From the NCBI GenBank assembly GCA_029582165.1, contig CM055876.1, forward strand, positions 12,106,501 through 12,170,500: a DNA stretch of 64,000 bases, given 5' to 3'. The translations under genes were made by a program, and so were the position numbers. A model generated the notes under the pieces. That model searched no databases. It saw only the letters and a list, made by a program, of their open reading frames with translations, and was not told where the DNA came from. The DNA comes from Portulaca oleracea. Lineage: Eukaryota; Streptophyta; Magnoliopsida; Caryophyllales; Portulacaceae. This document shows positions 11,192 to 24,934 of the stretch, one piece after another; the first letter of the stretch is position 1; each line of letters starts with the position of its first letter.

Positions 11192-12039
11192 GACTAACAA
11201 TGCTCAAGCTTAGTAACAAATTATACATGTTGATGATATTTGGAAATTAGGCATTAGGTTATGTTTAAATTAGTTATTTATTATTACTTAGTTATTTGGA
11301 TAATTTATTTGGATAGTTGTGCGCTGTAAAAATGTTTATTACTATTTACAAGAAGTCATTCTAAAAGGTTACTTTAAATAGCTTCTTAAAAATTAATTAT
11401 TATTTGGTCCTAAAAACTAATATAGAAACCTATTTTAGCTTTTTTTTTAAACAAATAAAATGATTTTATTAATAATATATCAAGCACCACTTACGATGAA
11501 TATGAAAGAACAATTGTAGAGAAAACATCTACTTGAAAATGAACTTTTAATTAACTAATGCAAATCTTAATAACGTTCAACTTTGAAATTATGACAATCC
11601 TCTCTTGAATCTTTTATTTGATGACTATGCATTGTACTGAGCTTTAAAAATAAAAATAATAAAAAGATGACATATTATGATTATTATCATTATTCTTACC
11701 AACCATACTAATTTTTGAGTCAAGTTTTTGATGATGGAAATTTACCGCTAACTTAATCTTAATTAACGCCACATTAAGCGTCGATATTTTTGTTTTGATC
11801 ATCCCTACATAAGCATCGTTTTGGGAAAACTTGACTCTTTGGCTTGGTCAAGTCATCCCAAGTATAGCCCGAAGGTGTAAACTAATCTTGTATTAGGGAT
11901 TACTAACCTAATAAAAATTAAAGAAACTATCAAATTCAATCAATCTATATGTTAGTCTTTAGTGCAGGTACGATCCCTTACTCAAGTCATCCGTGTATAG
12001 CCTAAAGGGGTAAACACGCAATACATAAGCGTATTTAGT
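11192..12039. other. 3' flank of host gene; no further gene seen
   Basis: Presumed 3' UTR for the first one to two hundred bases, then AT-rich intergenic DNA. No coding homology recognised. Confidence 0.4.
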
Positions 12040-12500
12040 CTTATGCGCCTCGTCCATGAGCTCCCTCTTAAAGGTACCTTGTGCTATAGCATGTAGACTC
12101 ATTTGTGATATCTAATGATACCATCCTCTCCCATCTAGAAGTCATCTTTAGGTGATTCTAGTTGGTGTTATAGGCTCATATCTGTAGGTTCATGCGGCTC
12201 ATCTCTTGTTGGAGGTGCGAGCTCTGCCTTGAACGTTGTAAACAAAAGGTTTTCCGACTAAGGCTGTCTGCCACAACATTAGCCCTACCTGGTTGGTTTC
12301 CATATCATTATCATTCATTAATTCTAGCCACCTCCTTAATTTGCCTAAGGATGAGTTACTTTTGGGAGAATAGGTACTTAAGGCTCTTGTGTTCGGTAAA
12401 GATCTTGCTTTATGCCCCACACAAGTAATGTTACCAAATTTTGAGGCCAAAGATGACCGCTACCAGCTCAAGATCATGTGGGGGATAGTTGGGAAATTCT
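12040..12500 (-). pseudogene. Ty3-gypsy RNase H relic
   Basis: Minus-strand translation with frameshifts gives 'ELVAVIFGLK', 'CGHKAR', 'TEHKSLKYLFS' and RRWLELMNDNDMETN, followed by an 'ANVVADSLSRK'-like block. This is the C-terminal part of the gypsy RNase H domain. Several indels are visible, so it is long dead. No LTR of the element was found. Confidence 0.7.
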
Positions 12501-13299
12501 TATAGGAATTAAGGGGGCGCATAATCGTAGCTCATATTTTAAACTTTCCCAACTTATCAAGCTCGAAAAGCTTAAGTAACGAAGGAGAAATAAATCGTGA
12601 AAGTGGACCCAATTTTAATGATATTCTAACCAAGAAAAAGATGCGTGAATTTCTTGCCAATTGTTATGCATGTTAAATTTTAGGTAAGACTAACACAAAA
12701 TAAAGGTATAGAGATTATGGGAAGTTGATGAATGATTTAAGGAACATATAATGAAAGTAAGTTAATGTTAAAGCCTGCATGCTAGGAAATGTTGATGTTC
12801 CAAGGTTCATTAGTTAAAGCCTGAAAACTCCATCGAGCACAACTTGAGGTTCAAATTAAGGGTTAATGCTTTCGCCATGTGTTAACCAAATTTTAAGGTG
12901 GACCTAATAAGGATAATAACAATGATGATTATGACAACGATAAGGATCGTGTTTGCCTTCAAGGGAGACGTTCAACGGGAAACAATAACATGACAAGAAT
13001 AAGGGGTGTCAGAATGTGATGGCTTGACTCAAGAAGTATGGGGACAAAGCCTTGGAACCACATTAGAGTATTTCTATTTCTGGATGACCTTCCGAGACAA
13101 GGTTCTACTGGAAAGTAGAAAAGAGTGATGTGAGAAGAAGAAACATAATTGGGAGAAGAAATAGGCCAGGGCTGAACTGTTGAGGATAATCAGACTATTT
13201 AGATGAATCAGAAGAATGAGAGGTACAAGAAGGCCGGGGAAGAAGAGGATTGTGAAGAGAAACTATTGAGAACAATTATGGAGAATGTCCAGTATTGTT
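12501..13299. other. Unassigned sequence between two relics
   Basis: Purine-rich on + with no recognisable protein. It may contain the decayed RT part of the split copia that ends near 13300, but I see no motif to prove it. Confidence 0.3.
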
Positions 13300-14210
13300 G
13301 GGATCTGAATGATCATTGATAGAACCTGAAGGAGTGGACAAAGGATTTGAATGTGAACTGGTAGAAGGTGTTGTAAAAGTAGGAGAAAAAAGGGCAAAAT
13401 TAGATTGGCCAGTTGATAAGATCAGTGAAAGGTCCAAAGAGTTTGGTGACTCATTGTTTGGTAAAAACTCAATATTGACAGGAAATTATAACTCTAAAAA
13501 GAGTACATCCCCAGTGTGGAATGACTTTTTAGTATCTGGATCAAAGTGTTTGTAGCCCTTGAAGTCAAATGTATACCCGAGTAGAGCACATCTGAATGCT
13601 CGAGCATCATACTGATCTGAAATACATATATCTTTTGCAAAGGAAAGACAAACCCACCACTCTTAATCAAAGTAAGTTGGTGGTTTACCAAAAAGGGCTT
13701 CAAAAGGAGTTTTCCATTTAAGGTTTTCCATGGGAATGAGATTGATAATTTAGTTGCAGCAAAATTACACTTCCCCTGAAATTGTTTTGGAAAATTTGCT
13801 TGAAATCGAATAGCCCTAGTTGTTTCTAACAGATGCATGTTTCTTTTCAGCTAACCGATTTCGTTGGGGAGTTTTAATAATAGATCGATGATGTATGATG
13901 CTTTTGCTATCAAAACAATCTTTGCAAATTTGACTAATAAATTTTGTCTCACTGCCACTCCTAACCATTTTGATGTGTTATTTGAAACTATGTTTGGATC
14001 ATTCTATAAAACTGAATAATAATATGTTTAGCATGTGCTGTGTTTTGTCAAAGTTGAGTCCAAGTCACTGTTGTGTAGTCATCAATAATCATGAGAAAAT
14101 AAAGAGCACCTGAAATATTTGCAATTTTGTATGGCCCTCGTACATCCAATGAGATGCAAAGGATGCAAAGAATTTATACTACATTTATTGAAAGGTAATC
14201 GGTGCATCTT
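13300..14210 (-). pseudogene. Split copia, integrase part
   Basis: Minus-strand reading gives HRLPFNKCSINSLHPLHLI at the top. Degenerate integrase core follows, with YFLMIIDDYTT, then LLETTRAIRFQANFPKQF and 'LNGKLLLKPFLVNHQLT', ending near a 'DVLFHE'-like block. These are the copia integrase core and C-terminal motifs in order. It begins exactly where the Athila-like LTR was inserted (14211). The piece that belongs immediately upstream, GAG-pre-integrase ending CQICVLA, is now at 49640, about 35 kb away. Confidence 0.75.
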
Positions 14211-14748
14211 TGATAGGCCTAAAAGTGTTAGGTCACTATACCGCAAGTGTATGGGTATGTGTAGTATAAAATTGTCGTTCTCTCTCAGGGACTTGTGTTC
14301 AACCACTCAATAAACTAGTTCACTACAAAGGATGTTAGGTCGTCCAAATAGTTGTGTGAAGAATGAATTAAAAGAAATAACAAGAAAGGTATAATTTTTA
14401 TAGGTTTTGTCAAATAATTAATGCAGTTTAGGGGAGTCCACTCTAGTAACTTAATCAATTAAGCGGTGATTCTATTTCAAGGTAATATTGGTAGTGTTGG
14501 GGTCTATAATCTTTCTAGGGCCTTTCACAACAATCTTTCGATTCGAAGTGAGTTATAGAGATTAGACTAAACATCCAATTTTCATGGCTATTTAACCTAA
14601 TCAAAGATAAGAACCGATTATAACACGACCCTAAGCGTGAATCATTATTTGTAACTATTTTCTACGCCTATTCAATCTTCGTCTTTCCAATTCAAAATTC
14701 AAACTTTCGTCATGTTATTAAGAATCTAACTACAAAAAAAGTGGGTTT

Positions 14749-15000
14749 TACCAGCAGATTGCCAGCGACAGATATTGTATCTGTTGGTAAAAGTGTATAT
14801 TTACCAACAGATAAGTCATATGTTGGTATTATTAATTATTTACCAACACTAATATTATCTGTTGGTAAAATAATTTTAATATCGACAGATAAAAATTTAA
14901 CTGTTGGTAATATTTTAACAATACCAACACTTATATTATCTGTTGGTAAAAGAATTCTAATACCAACAGATAAAAATTTACTGTCGGTAATAATATGCAC
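14749..15000. repeat. CACTA left sub-terminal repeats
   Basis: About nine copies of a 10-12-bp motif, (T)ACCAACAGATA or its complement TATCTGTTGGTA. In En/Spm these are the TNPA-binding repeats (family knowledge). The right end carries the matching array, and the derivative at 41979 uses the same motif. Confidence 0.85.
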
Positions 15001-16020
15001 GTTTAAGCGCTACAATTTACAATAAAAAAACAGGTCTAAAATTTCAAACTGATGGCCCTCCCAGTCTCCTTTCCCAAGTCCAACTCAATTTTCCTGGGCT
15101 GAAAATCTGAACTGCCTTCCCACACAAACATCCGCCATACTTGCTTCTTCGGTGGATGAAAATTGCGAAACTTCTCTCAAACCCTAATCTATAATTCGTG
15201 CTCTGCTTCTCCACTGTTGGTGTCATCCCCCGCGCGATATTAGGGTCGATTCTACCCAGATTTTCATCACTTGGTAAGTCGCTTGGTGTAATTGCCCCCT
15301 CATGTTTCACACAAAAAGCTCTTCTATCAATTTGTTTTGCCTTTCATTTTCTTGATATTGGTTTCAGTTTTGGATGAGAGAATGACGTTCTGTCCAATTG
15401 ATTATAGAGTTTCTTGGGTGTTTTATTACCCTGCCTAGCATGTAGAAATTTCATATTTCTCAAATTGACATCGGGTACAACTATGTTGTTGAAGGGTTTT
15501 TAGGGCTTAGGGTTGGTTGAATGACACATATTCCCATACCGTATGTTTGGTTGGGGGTAATCACATTCTTGATTGAATGACAGACATACGGGATACGGGA
15601 TATCATATTGCTTACATTAAGTTAATTGGTAGTTTGAACCAAATAGGCAGCATCAAGATCAAAACCATTTCCATACCTCTTGAAATTATTCGCAGTCTAT
15701 CCATTCCAACAAAATTGAACCTAGCACTTTTGAATATTTTCCATTTAAATTTTGTCTCTGTGCTTTCTTGTCCAATTGTGCCATTATATAGTGTGATACA
15801 CGTCCTGTAGTGCTAATGTGATTGTTGGTGTGATTTAAATTTAGTTTGGGATGTGGATGAATGATGATGCTTCCCCCCTCTCCTTCTTTTGTTTCCTTCC
15901 CATGCAAAATTGATATGGCCAGTATATTATTTCTCACCAAGCCACCTTATGTTGGTAGGTAATTTATGCATATGCCAAAGTCTTTAATTCCACGATAAGA
16001 ATTCATATGGTGATGTCATG
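15001..16020. other. CACTA interior, UTR-like sequence
   Basis: 15050-15290 is less AT-rich than its surroundings and ends in a good splice donor (CTTGGTAAGT, near 15270), like a transcribed leader of a captured gene. I could not identify the source. No long frame is supported. Confidence 0.35.
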
Positions 16021-16257
16021 AATTATAAGACATGGCATTTCCCAAATATTATTCCCTTTAGTTTGCTAGGTGCAGTTGTGGTGATCATTGGGTTATATGC
16101 AACGTTATTGTTGTGGGGTAAATTTGAAGAGACCAAGGAAAAGCTGAACTCTATTCCTAGAGATTCTTCACATAAAACAGTAAAGGAAAAGATAAACAGT
16201 AAAGTTGATTTGGAACAGCCACTATTAACTATTTCAATTCCTCTAAATAGATGCTAG
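16021..16257 (+). pseudogene. Captured WAT1-related transporter fragment
   Basis: The frame contains SLLGAVVVIIGLYATLLLWG then KFEETKEK and a charged tail ending LEQPLLT. This matches the last membrane helix and the 'WGK.KE' cytosolic tail of WAT1-related (nodulin MtN21/EamA) transporters. A splice-acceptor-like 'ccctttag' precedes SLLGA, so it looks like a terminal exon plus 3' UTR taken from genomic DNA. The first nine transmembrane helices are missing. It has no role in transposition and is likely a transduplicated host fragment. Confidence 0.5.
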
Positions 16258-16914
16258 AATAGACCTTCATTAGAGGGGCACTAGGGGGTGTCTGCTTGAG
16301 TAATTAGTGATTACATTGCAGTGGATCAGTTCTACAATAACCCTTTGCTGATTGCTTGCATTTCTTCTGCCTGATCATAGAAGTAATGTCACCAGAAGTT
16401 GAGGTTGCTTTTGTACAATATGGAGAATGGTAGCTGAGTTGAGTACATGAAATAGACACAAGTTATTATATTGTGTTGTTAAATTGTAAACACTGGATCT
16501 ACTAGGACCAGGGTAAGGAGAGTACACCAAACAGACAAAAATTCCATCAATTGAATAAGAAAAAGCACTATCTCATTTCTCCTCCTGGGTATTCCCCAAT
16601 TTCAATTCTATAAAAATCCCAAACAAAAAATGGAAAAAAGACAACCTGGATTATTGAACACCCGTTTTCTATTCTAACTTGCAGCAACAAAAATAGCCAG
16701 ATTCAACAAACACAAGATTCCTTCATGAAAAGGCAAAAGTTGATTAAACCCCACTAAACAAATGCAAATCCAAGAGCTTACCAGTTTATGCTTTTATGAT
16801 AATGTCAGCACTTATGTTGTATGTCCGATTTTTTATATATCTAAATCTTCATTCTTACAGTTTCTTTTATCATAGTGAATATACAAAAATATTTAGGCAG
16901 CTTAGATATGTAAA
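16258..16914. other. 3' UTR-like and AT-rich CACTA interior
   Basis: Sequence after the WAT1-like exon, perhaps its captured 3' UTR, then AT-rich DNA. No gene seen. Confidence 0.35.
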
Positions 16915-17171
16915 CAAAAGTGGTTGGAAAATTTTTAAATTGGTTGGAAATCCAACCATTTTTCCAACCATTTTCAAATAGTAGGAAAAAGATTGGTAGG
17001 AAAAATTTCCTACCATTTTAGCAAGTGGTTGGAATTTCCAACCATTTTTCCAACATAAAATTTTTTGAAAAATAGTTGGAATATGAAATGGTTGCTAAAA
17101 TGGTTGGTTTTTCCAACCATTTTAAATTGGTTGGAAAAAATTGGTTGGTAATACATATATTTTTAGTTGTG
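16915..17171. mobile_element. TGGTTGGAAA-rich MITE, copy 1
   Basis: Dense inverted copies of GGTTGGAAA / TTTCCAACC, ending TTGGTAATACATATATTTTT then AGTTGTG. The last ~100 bp nearly equals the end of the copy at 51173-51461. The left terminus is not recognisable. It is nested in the CACTA element just upstream of the transposase gene. Confidence 0.65.
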
Positions 17172-17287
17172 GTTTAAAATAATATAATTTGTTATTTTGT
17201 TATACGTATGTCTGGTTATATTATCCTGATAAATGTCATAATTGTTCTTATAAATATTTTAGTTATTATATGTAGGAACTTATCGCT

Positions 17288-20200
17288 ATGGATGTGTTTA
17301 AGGATAAGAGTTGGGTGAAATTGAGGAGAATGAGTGACGAATATAAGGCCTTCTTAGATGCATTCCTGAATCACGCTTTTGAAACTGCGGCTATAGATAA
17401 CCAAATTGCATGCCCTTGTGCACTTTGTGCGAATCGATTTCATTATGAGAAAGACATTGTGAGAGGTCATCTTCTCATGCATGCGATGGATCGTCACTAT
17501 CGAGAAAGTATTTGGGTTCTTCACGGGGAGGACTCCATTAGTGATGACGATAGTGATTCTGACATGGTAGATGGAGAATTTTCCGACGAGGATAATGACT
17601 CATTTGAAGAGGATGGTATTCGTGCTATGATTGATGAGGCCTTCCATCATCACGAGACTAATAATAGTTCCTCGGGCCCAAATGAAGAAACAAAGGCATT
17701 TCGTAAATTAATTGAAGATGCGGGACAACCTCTTTATCCTGGTTGCGAAAGGTTTAGTAAGCTATCCTTTATTGTTGAAATGTATCACCTTAAATGCTTA
17801 TATGGCGTGAGTGATAGAGCATTTGATGCCTTTGTAAAGCTTTTCAAAAGAGCCCTTCCTAAAGATTCAACCTTGCCAGACTCCTTTAAAAAGATGTAGT
17901 CAATCATTAAGAAGTTTGATCTTGGTTATGAAAAGATTGATACATGCTCAAATGATTGTGTTCTGTTTTGGAAGGACAAATCTGAACTTAGTACATGCCC
18001 TGAATGTAGTGCCTCAAGGTATAAGTTGACCGCCAAGGGGGAAGTTATGAAATTGGCCTCCGGGAAACCTGTACCCATTAAGGTTTTACAGTACTTTCCT
18101 CTGATACCCAGGCTTAAGAGATTGTACATGTCTTCTAAGACATCTCCATTAATGAGATGGCATGCAGAGGGTCGTTCAAAAGATGGCAAATTAAGACACC
18201 CAGCAGATGCTGAAGCTTGGAAAATTTTTGATGAAAAACATCGAGGATTTGCAAGTGATCCACGAAATATCAGGCTTTGCTTGACAACAGATGGCTTTAA
18301 TCCATTCGGCAATATGAGCACTCAATATAGCATTTGGCTTGTTGTAGTGACGACTTATAATTTGTCTCCTTGGTTGTGGATGAAGGAACCTTATTTCTTT
18401 CTTACCTTACTTATACCCGGCCCAAAGGCACCTGGAAATGATATAGATGTTTATTTAGATCTTTTAGTCGATGAACTTATGCAACTGTGGAATCCGGGTG
18501 TAGAAACGTATGATGCATCTAAGGATGAGACCTTTTGCTTACGAGGGGCTTTAGTGTCTACGATCACGGATTTTCCTGGATATAGTAATGTGTCGGGTTG
18601 GAAAACCAAAGGGAAGTTTGCATGCCCATATTGTAACACTGATACTTGTTCTCTTTATTTGAAGGGCAGTAGAAAAATGTGTTATATGGGTCATCGCCGC
18701 TTCTTGCCTGGAGATCATAAAGTTGCGCTCGGCAATGCAGTAACGCCTTGGAAAAAAAAGAGCATTTTTTTCAAATTGGAATATTGGGAGGATCTACTTG
18801 TACGCCATAACTTAGACGTTATGCATGTGGAAAAGAATGTCTCTGAGAGTGTCCTAGGCACGTTTCTCGACATTGAGGGGAAGACAAAGGACAATTTGAA
18901 ATCACGTCTTGACCTGAAGCATTTGAATATCAGACGTGATCTTCATCCTGTAGATTAGGGTAGCAAGACATACTTACCTCCAGCATGCTTCACATTAACA
19001 AAGAAAGAAAAGGAGGACTTCATTAATTTGCTTGCTTCCGTGAGAGTACCAGACGGTTATGCATCAAACATCAAAAGGCGTATTGTAGATGGTAAAATCT
19101 ATGGCTTAAAGAGTCATGATCACCATGTTATAACGCAACAATTATTACCCTTGGTTGCAAGAAAGATGCAAAACAAGAATGTGGGCAATGCTTTGATTGA
19201 GTTAAGTAGGTTATTTAGAGATCTTTGCTCAAAGGTTGCAACACCCGAAGACTTTGAAAGTTTGCAAGATCGTGCAGTTATCACACTATGTCGATTAGAG
19301 AGTATTTTCTTACCATCCTTTTTTGATGTAATGGTGCACCTAATTATTCATCTACCATATCAAGCAAGGGTGACTGGTCCTGTAACCTATACATGGATGT
19401 ATAATACGGAAAGGTATTCGACCAACCCCTTTTTTCCCGTCATGTTATAATCATTGAGGAATATTAAAGTGATGCGATGTTGTTTTTTAATGATTAAAGG
19501 CGTTTAGGAGATTTTAAAGGAATGGTTCGGAACAAAGCTCATCCCGAAACATGCATTGTACAAGGGTACACAGCAAACGAGTGTTTGACATTTTGCATTA
19601 GATATTTACCTGGTGTTAAAACGAGAGAGAATAGGCTCTCTAGGAATGATGCTAATGATGGAGAACGTAAGGGGTTTTCTATTTTCTCTATAAAATGTCG
19701 CGCATCTTCCGAGAAGAATTACATTCAACCTGATTATTCTGTAATTGACGAAGCGCATAGTTATGTATTGTTTAATTGTGATGAAGTTCAAGTTTATGCA
19801 GAGTAAGTCAACTTAATTTCTATTTGTTACTACCGAAACTCTTTAAATCATTTCACTTTTTTATATGAAATTATTTTGATTTCAGAGAGCATTATGAGAT
19901 CGTAAGTAATGAATGCGAAAATATGAATGGAAATGTTTATGAGATTCATAAAGAAAGATTTCCAAAGTGGTTTGAAGAAAATGTAAGTTTCCTTATATTT
20001 TACTAAATTTCAGTATATAACTTCCAACTATACTTTTTTTTAATGAATAACTTCCAACTACACTTTAGTCTAACATGTTGTATGAAATATCAGGTTTCTA
20101 AGCATCTCCCAAGTGATTCTTTATTGGCTGATGACTTGAAATGTTTGAGTCGTTTTCCAAAAGACTGGATAAGGACAATGAATACAGTATCTTGTAATGG

Positions 20201-20825
20201 GTATAGGTGGCGAGTAAGGGAGATTGATGAGAGGAGTGAGACTCAGTGTTCTGGAGTTCTTGTAAATGCAATCACGGATGAAGGTGACAATGTGGCTTAT
20301 TATGGTGTTTTGACTCAAATATTTGAGTTGATATATTCTCAAGAACGACGTGTATTATTGTTTGAATGTGATTGGGTAGATCCAATTAGGGGCATGAAAC
20401 AAGATGAGTACGAATTTACTCTTGTTAACCTTAAATCACATTGGAGAACAAATAAGCCTTTTGTCCTTGCATCTCAAGCAGTACAGGTGTTTTACGTACC
20501 AGAATCGAAGGAGGAAAATTGGCATGTGGTTGTAGCTACGAAGCCAAGGGATTTGTTTGAAATAGATGACCAACTCATGCCTGAAGTAGATCTTTTGCAA
20601 GCAAACAATTCATCTTTGGAGTATGCAGACACATTCAATGATGTTAGAGAAGATGCTGAAGGGGTCACCTTAGATGAGCCTATTATTGATATGGATGGCG
20701 AGGGTGAAGAAGATGCTGTGAATACAGACTACAGTAGTAGTGAAAGTGAAGAGGACGATGCAAGTCTGTATGAAAGTGAAAGTGCAGATGAAGATGAAAC
20801 ATTAGAAGAATTTGATTCGGATTAA
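17288..20825 (+). pseudogene. CACTA transposase, TNP2 type
   Basis: Four exons join in one frame: 17288-19413, 19500-19802, 19886-19982, 20094-20825 (1085 codons plus stop). Order of domains: an N-terminal transposase-associated zinc-ribbon-like block (CPCALC..F..H, residues ~35-75); the TNP2 catalytic region (CPECSASRY, LRHPADAEAW, LCLTTDGFNPFG, PGYSNVSGW, CPYCN); a 'HNLDVMHVEKN' block; a C-terminal DUF4218-like part (LFRDLCSKV, HLIIHLPYQA); and a DUF4216-like part (WRVREIDERS, FECDWVDP). The tail is very acidic. Two in-frame TAG codons, 17897-17899 and 18956-18958, break an otherwise open frame. The first intron interrupts the usual MYPFERY..G block. Confidence 0.85.
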
Positions 20826-21086
20826 TTTTGAACTACTTTTTGTTGATAACAAGTAGACACTATTTATTGATATGCATTGCTATATGGTTTGCATAACAAA
20901 TTTCCTTTTTATTGAAGGGATTTCGGACAATTTAATAATTTATAATATTTGGGGTTAAATGTTGAAGCCTTTTTATGGGGTTTAAGATTTGTTTGGTATT
21001 ACATGTGTTATTTTAACTTCTTTTATGTACTAACCTATACTAATTTATGCATATGTCAATGGAATATTTCTTCAAATATATAGGCC

Positions 21087-24000
21087 ATGCCTTCGTTTGG
21101 GACAATTATTGGCAAGAAGAGGATAATTAGCAGAGGTCAATTGGAGGTATGTTACTATCACACAACTTAGCTCTTTTGATTCTTTTGTATTAATGTGGGT
21201 AAAAGTGCTTGTTGTAGTTACTACCACGCAACATAACTCTTTTGGATCTTTGTATTAATGGGGGTAAAATTAGAACATGGTTACTTCTCCCTTTTTTGTT
21301 TTGTGAAAAGGTTTAGTCTTTGGACATGTATGGAAAATATCATACAATCTGTTGTGAATTCCCTCTCTTTAACTATTGAACAATTGGCGTCATTGTTTCC
21401 ACTATTACTCATTGTTTCCTCATAGTAATATACATTGCTAAATTCTAATATTAGTTGTACTATTGCGATTTTGGTACGACACCTTATCTTTTTTGTTTTT
21501 CTATCTCCTTTCCTCTTTCTATTCTACCTTTTTCTATAGATTTTTTCTATTTTCCATTGTTGAATTCTATCTTTCAAGGGCTTTGGAAAAGGTTTGGGAT
21601 TACAACAAATGTTGTTATCTACTACTTTGTATGTTCTTAATTGGGATTGTATGTTATTTACATTTTGATTACAGCAAATACGCTCAGGAAAAGGTTTAGG
21701 AACAAGTAACCAGCTACGACGAAGTCCAAGGGTTAATCAGACGACTTCGCGTCGAACACCTACAACTAGTTTGTCTAATGATTCAAAAGTTTGACGCCTG
21801 TTGTTCTCTGAGGTAAATCCCTCCATGAATGACGAAGCTTCTGAATTCGAAAACATTCTTGGTAAGTTTTGTGCGGTAATTATTGTGAGTTGAATATATT
21901 GTTTTCTTATATCATTAATTAATTTCACTGGTTTATTTTGTTCATAAATAATTCCATTTTTGTTAGAGACAGAAATTACTTTAGTGGATACTACTCCATC
22001 CATAGAGGCTCGTGAAGAGGGTAAAGTACATGTCAATGTTGCTAACTCAGTCGACCATTTTGGTTCGAGTGGTAATTGGAAAACATATGTTATTTATATG
22101 TTGTGTTTTTTTTTTAAAAAAAAATTTCCCAGTATAACTTGGTTGATTGCTAACCACGTTCTTTCACATATTCAGGTGGTAGCAATTTTGACACATTAGA
22201 GCATGACCACAACAATGGTGATCAGGACACCCCAAGCGTAGAACAAACGCCACCGATAGGTTACAATGGAATCAATAGAAGGAGAGTTCGAGCTTCGAAG
22301 CCTAAGAATGACAAGGGTCGGGGGCCAAATAAGTTAAAGGTTAACAAGAACCCTGTGTTTGTTGATGTTAATGACAACCTTCAACCTATAAGTGCGTCTG
22401 CAAGACAATTGTCTTCTTTAATTGGTGTACTTGTACGGGATCCTAGAAAATTTCCTCTAGATTGTTTGGACTGGAGAAAAATGGAAAAAGAAAGAAAAGA
22501 TTCACTTTGGGAAGAGGTGAAGGTATGTGTGATGTTGGAATATTTTTTCTTATTCTGTTATTATTATTATTTTTGTAAGGGAAGCAATATTCTAATACGA
22601 AGAAGAGAGGTAGTTTCTCTATAAATACCAAAACTATATTCTAGCTATAAGAAGGATCAAGTATGAAGAATATGAACTAATCTTCTAGTTATTTCACCCC
22701 ATGTGTTTTTTGTTTCACCATTTGTTAATGTATTTGTTCTCTTTATTTGTAGCTTTCATTTTGCTTTCCACAAGGAAAAGAGCCTTATCACTGGGTAATG
22801 GAGAAATTACATGCCTGTTGGAGAGCCTACAAATGTGACTTGAAAGTGTTCCACTTTGATGGTAAGAGTTATGATGATGCGAAGAATGTTAAGCCTAAAA
22901 ATATACCTGAAACAACATGGGAGAATTTACTAGCCTTTTGGACATCTGAGAAGGGGAAGGTAAGTGCTTCCAACTCTATTAGTCAATGTTTATATAAAAA
23001 GTTTTGTTATTTAGAAAATGACAATTTTATTTCATTAATTATGTTAATTAGGAACGGACTAGGAAAGGTATTGAAAATCGTGAAAACCTTAAAATGTGCC
23101 ATCATGCGGGAACAAAGAGTTTTGCTCGTGTGCGTGCTGAGGAAGAGGTATTATTAATATTTGGTTGTTGATTTGTATCGTGATATGTATGTAAATAGAC
23201 TATTAATTTGTATATGTATAATAGTAGAAAGGGAATAAGACGAATAAGCTTTCAATATGGGCGAAGACTCATAAACCAAAGAAAGGATCCAAGCTTGATG
23301 AGACGTCCACGATAAAAAAGGTAGTTGTATATCCTAGTTAAATTTTTATTGCTTTGATTTTATATGATATATCTTAGTTAAATTTTTATTGCTTTGACTG
23401 CATTATACTCAAATTAACTAGGATCCTCTATAACTACCTTAGAGTGCACTCTTATGAAACTCAACACCAAGAGCAGCTTCATGTCTTTTACTATAATACC
23501 AATAATGATAACAAACAATTTGATGGGACGGCTGGAAACTCTATCACCTTTCTAATATCCAACAAAAAGCAAGTCATGTTGATAATAATCTCAACCCAGG
23601 AGGGAATCAAATCCAAAGCACTTATCTGACACAAATGGAGCATATATAATTATTCTATGATGAATGGTTACAATATTGATAATAATGTAGTTCTCCAGGA
23701 TGCTATTTGCCTATTAATTATTCTATGTTGCATTGTTACAATATTGTTGTATTTATATGTGCTTGAGAGATGACTTCATTGCTTGCAAGCAACCATAAAT
23801 TTGGTATACCGTGATCAGTTAAATTTTTAATATGATGGTTTGTTGAACACTTTTTTTTTCCCATGTCATCGATTGCTTCTACTATATTGCTCTTCTTGAT
23901 TATTCGGGCACCATCAAGTCCAACAACAATTTTCAAGTGAATTGTCAATAAAATGCAATTATTGACTTTATGTGTAATTTTTTTATATTCAGCAACAAAT

Positions 24001-24934
24001 TGAGACTGAGCTAGCCCAAGCTAAAGAAGGCGGAACCGATGGTGTTGTTCGAGATGAAATTTTCAAGAATGTGATAGGAGAGGATAAATATGGTTATCCC
24101 AAGACCTATGGTATAGGGGTCAAAGTCCCTCGTTCAAACTCTAAAAGATGTGCTTTGGAAGAAGAACATGCTAAAAGGATGAAAGCTGAGCAAAAATATG
24201 AAGAAAGTGACAAGAAAGTCCAGACCTTGGAGAAGAAAGTGGATAATGTCACTCACTTGTTGAAATACATCTTAAAAAACAAGGTAATTTTTTGGTATAT
24301 GAATGCATTGTTGGGGATTTTCGTGTACTATATTTAAATTTTACAATGGAGGCACAGAAGATTTATGTGTACATGCAAATCCTTCTGGCACAATCCACAT
24401 AAGACAAAAACTATGTTGCCTATGTGAGATGGAATGGGGAGGATGGATGGCTGGGAAAGCTCTGGCGTGACTCTCAAGTGAGAAGTAGGTGGTGTTTCTT
24501 TCTAGCACAACCCACAGGTTGTCTACTACTGTTAACATAGTTTGTGGAGATAGATGTCTTACTATATTGGATACATGCATGTGTTAGTATTGATGCATCC
24601 CCCCTTGTTGGTAGTGGGATGGATTTTCTTGTTTGAGCCCCCATTTGGGGCTGTGAAGGTGTTTCAGTGTTATTCATAATGTGTTCCTCAGATTATGCCA
24701 AATTCCCAAAAGGCATATACCCTCTGCCAACTCCCAAAAGGGAAGTATTCACCAAAATTAGGTGGGTATTATTATTATGAATTACTTCTTGCAAATGTGC
24801 AGGAGATACCGGAAGATCTTCGCAATTTATTTGAAGATGATATCGATGGCGATGACGAGGGCGAGGGCGAGGGCGATGCCGATGCAGATTACGAAGATGA
24901 CATCGTTGAAGAAAATGTAAACAGGGAACCCTAA
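21087..24934 (+). pseudogene. CACTA TNPA-like gene (Transposase_24 family)
   Basis: A multi-exon gene: ATG at 21087 with donor after 21146, next exon from 21675, then exons near 21960-22070, 22175-22522, 22753-22959, 23052-23148 and 23991-24280, and a last exon to 24934. The core encodes WRAYKCDLKVFHFDG, IPETTWENLLAFWTSEKGK and 'CHHAGTKSFARVRAEEE', matching the plant Transposase_24 (Ptta/En/Spm) family that binds sub-terminal repeats. A GYPKTYGIGVKVPRSNSK block, a coiled coil and an acidic Asp/Glu-Gly tail follow. A TGA at 21792-21794 interrupts the second exon. Exon borders in the AT-rich parts are approximate. Confidence 0.7.

Noticed and set aside
14749..15000. CRISPR-like regular repeats
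   Set aside because: The short ACCAACAGATA units occur in both orientations with irregular spacing and lie at CACTA ends. This is plant DNA with no cas genes.
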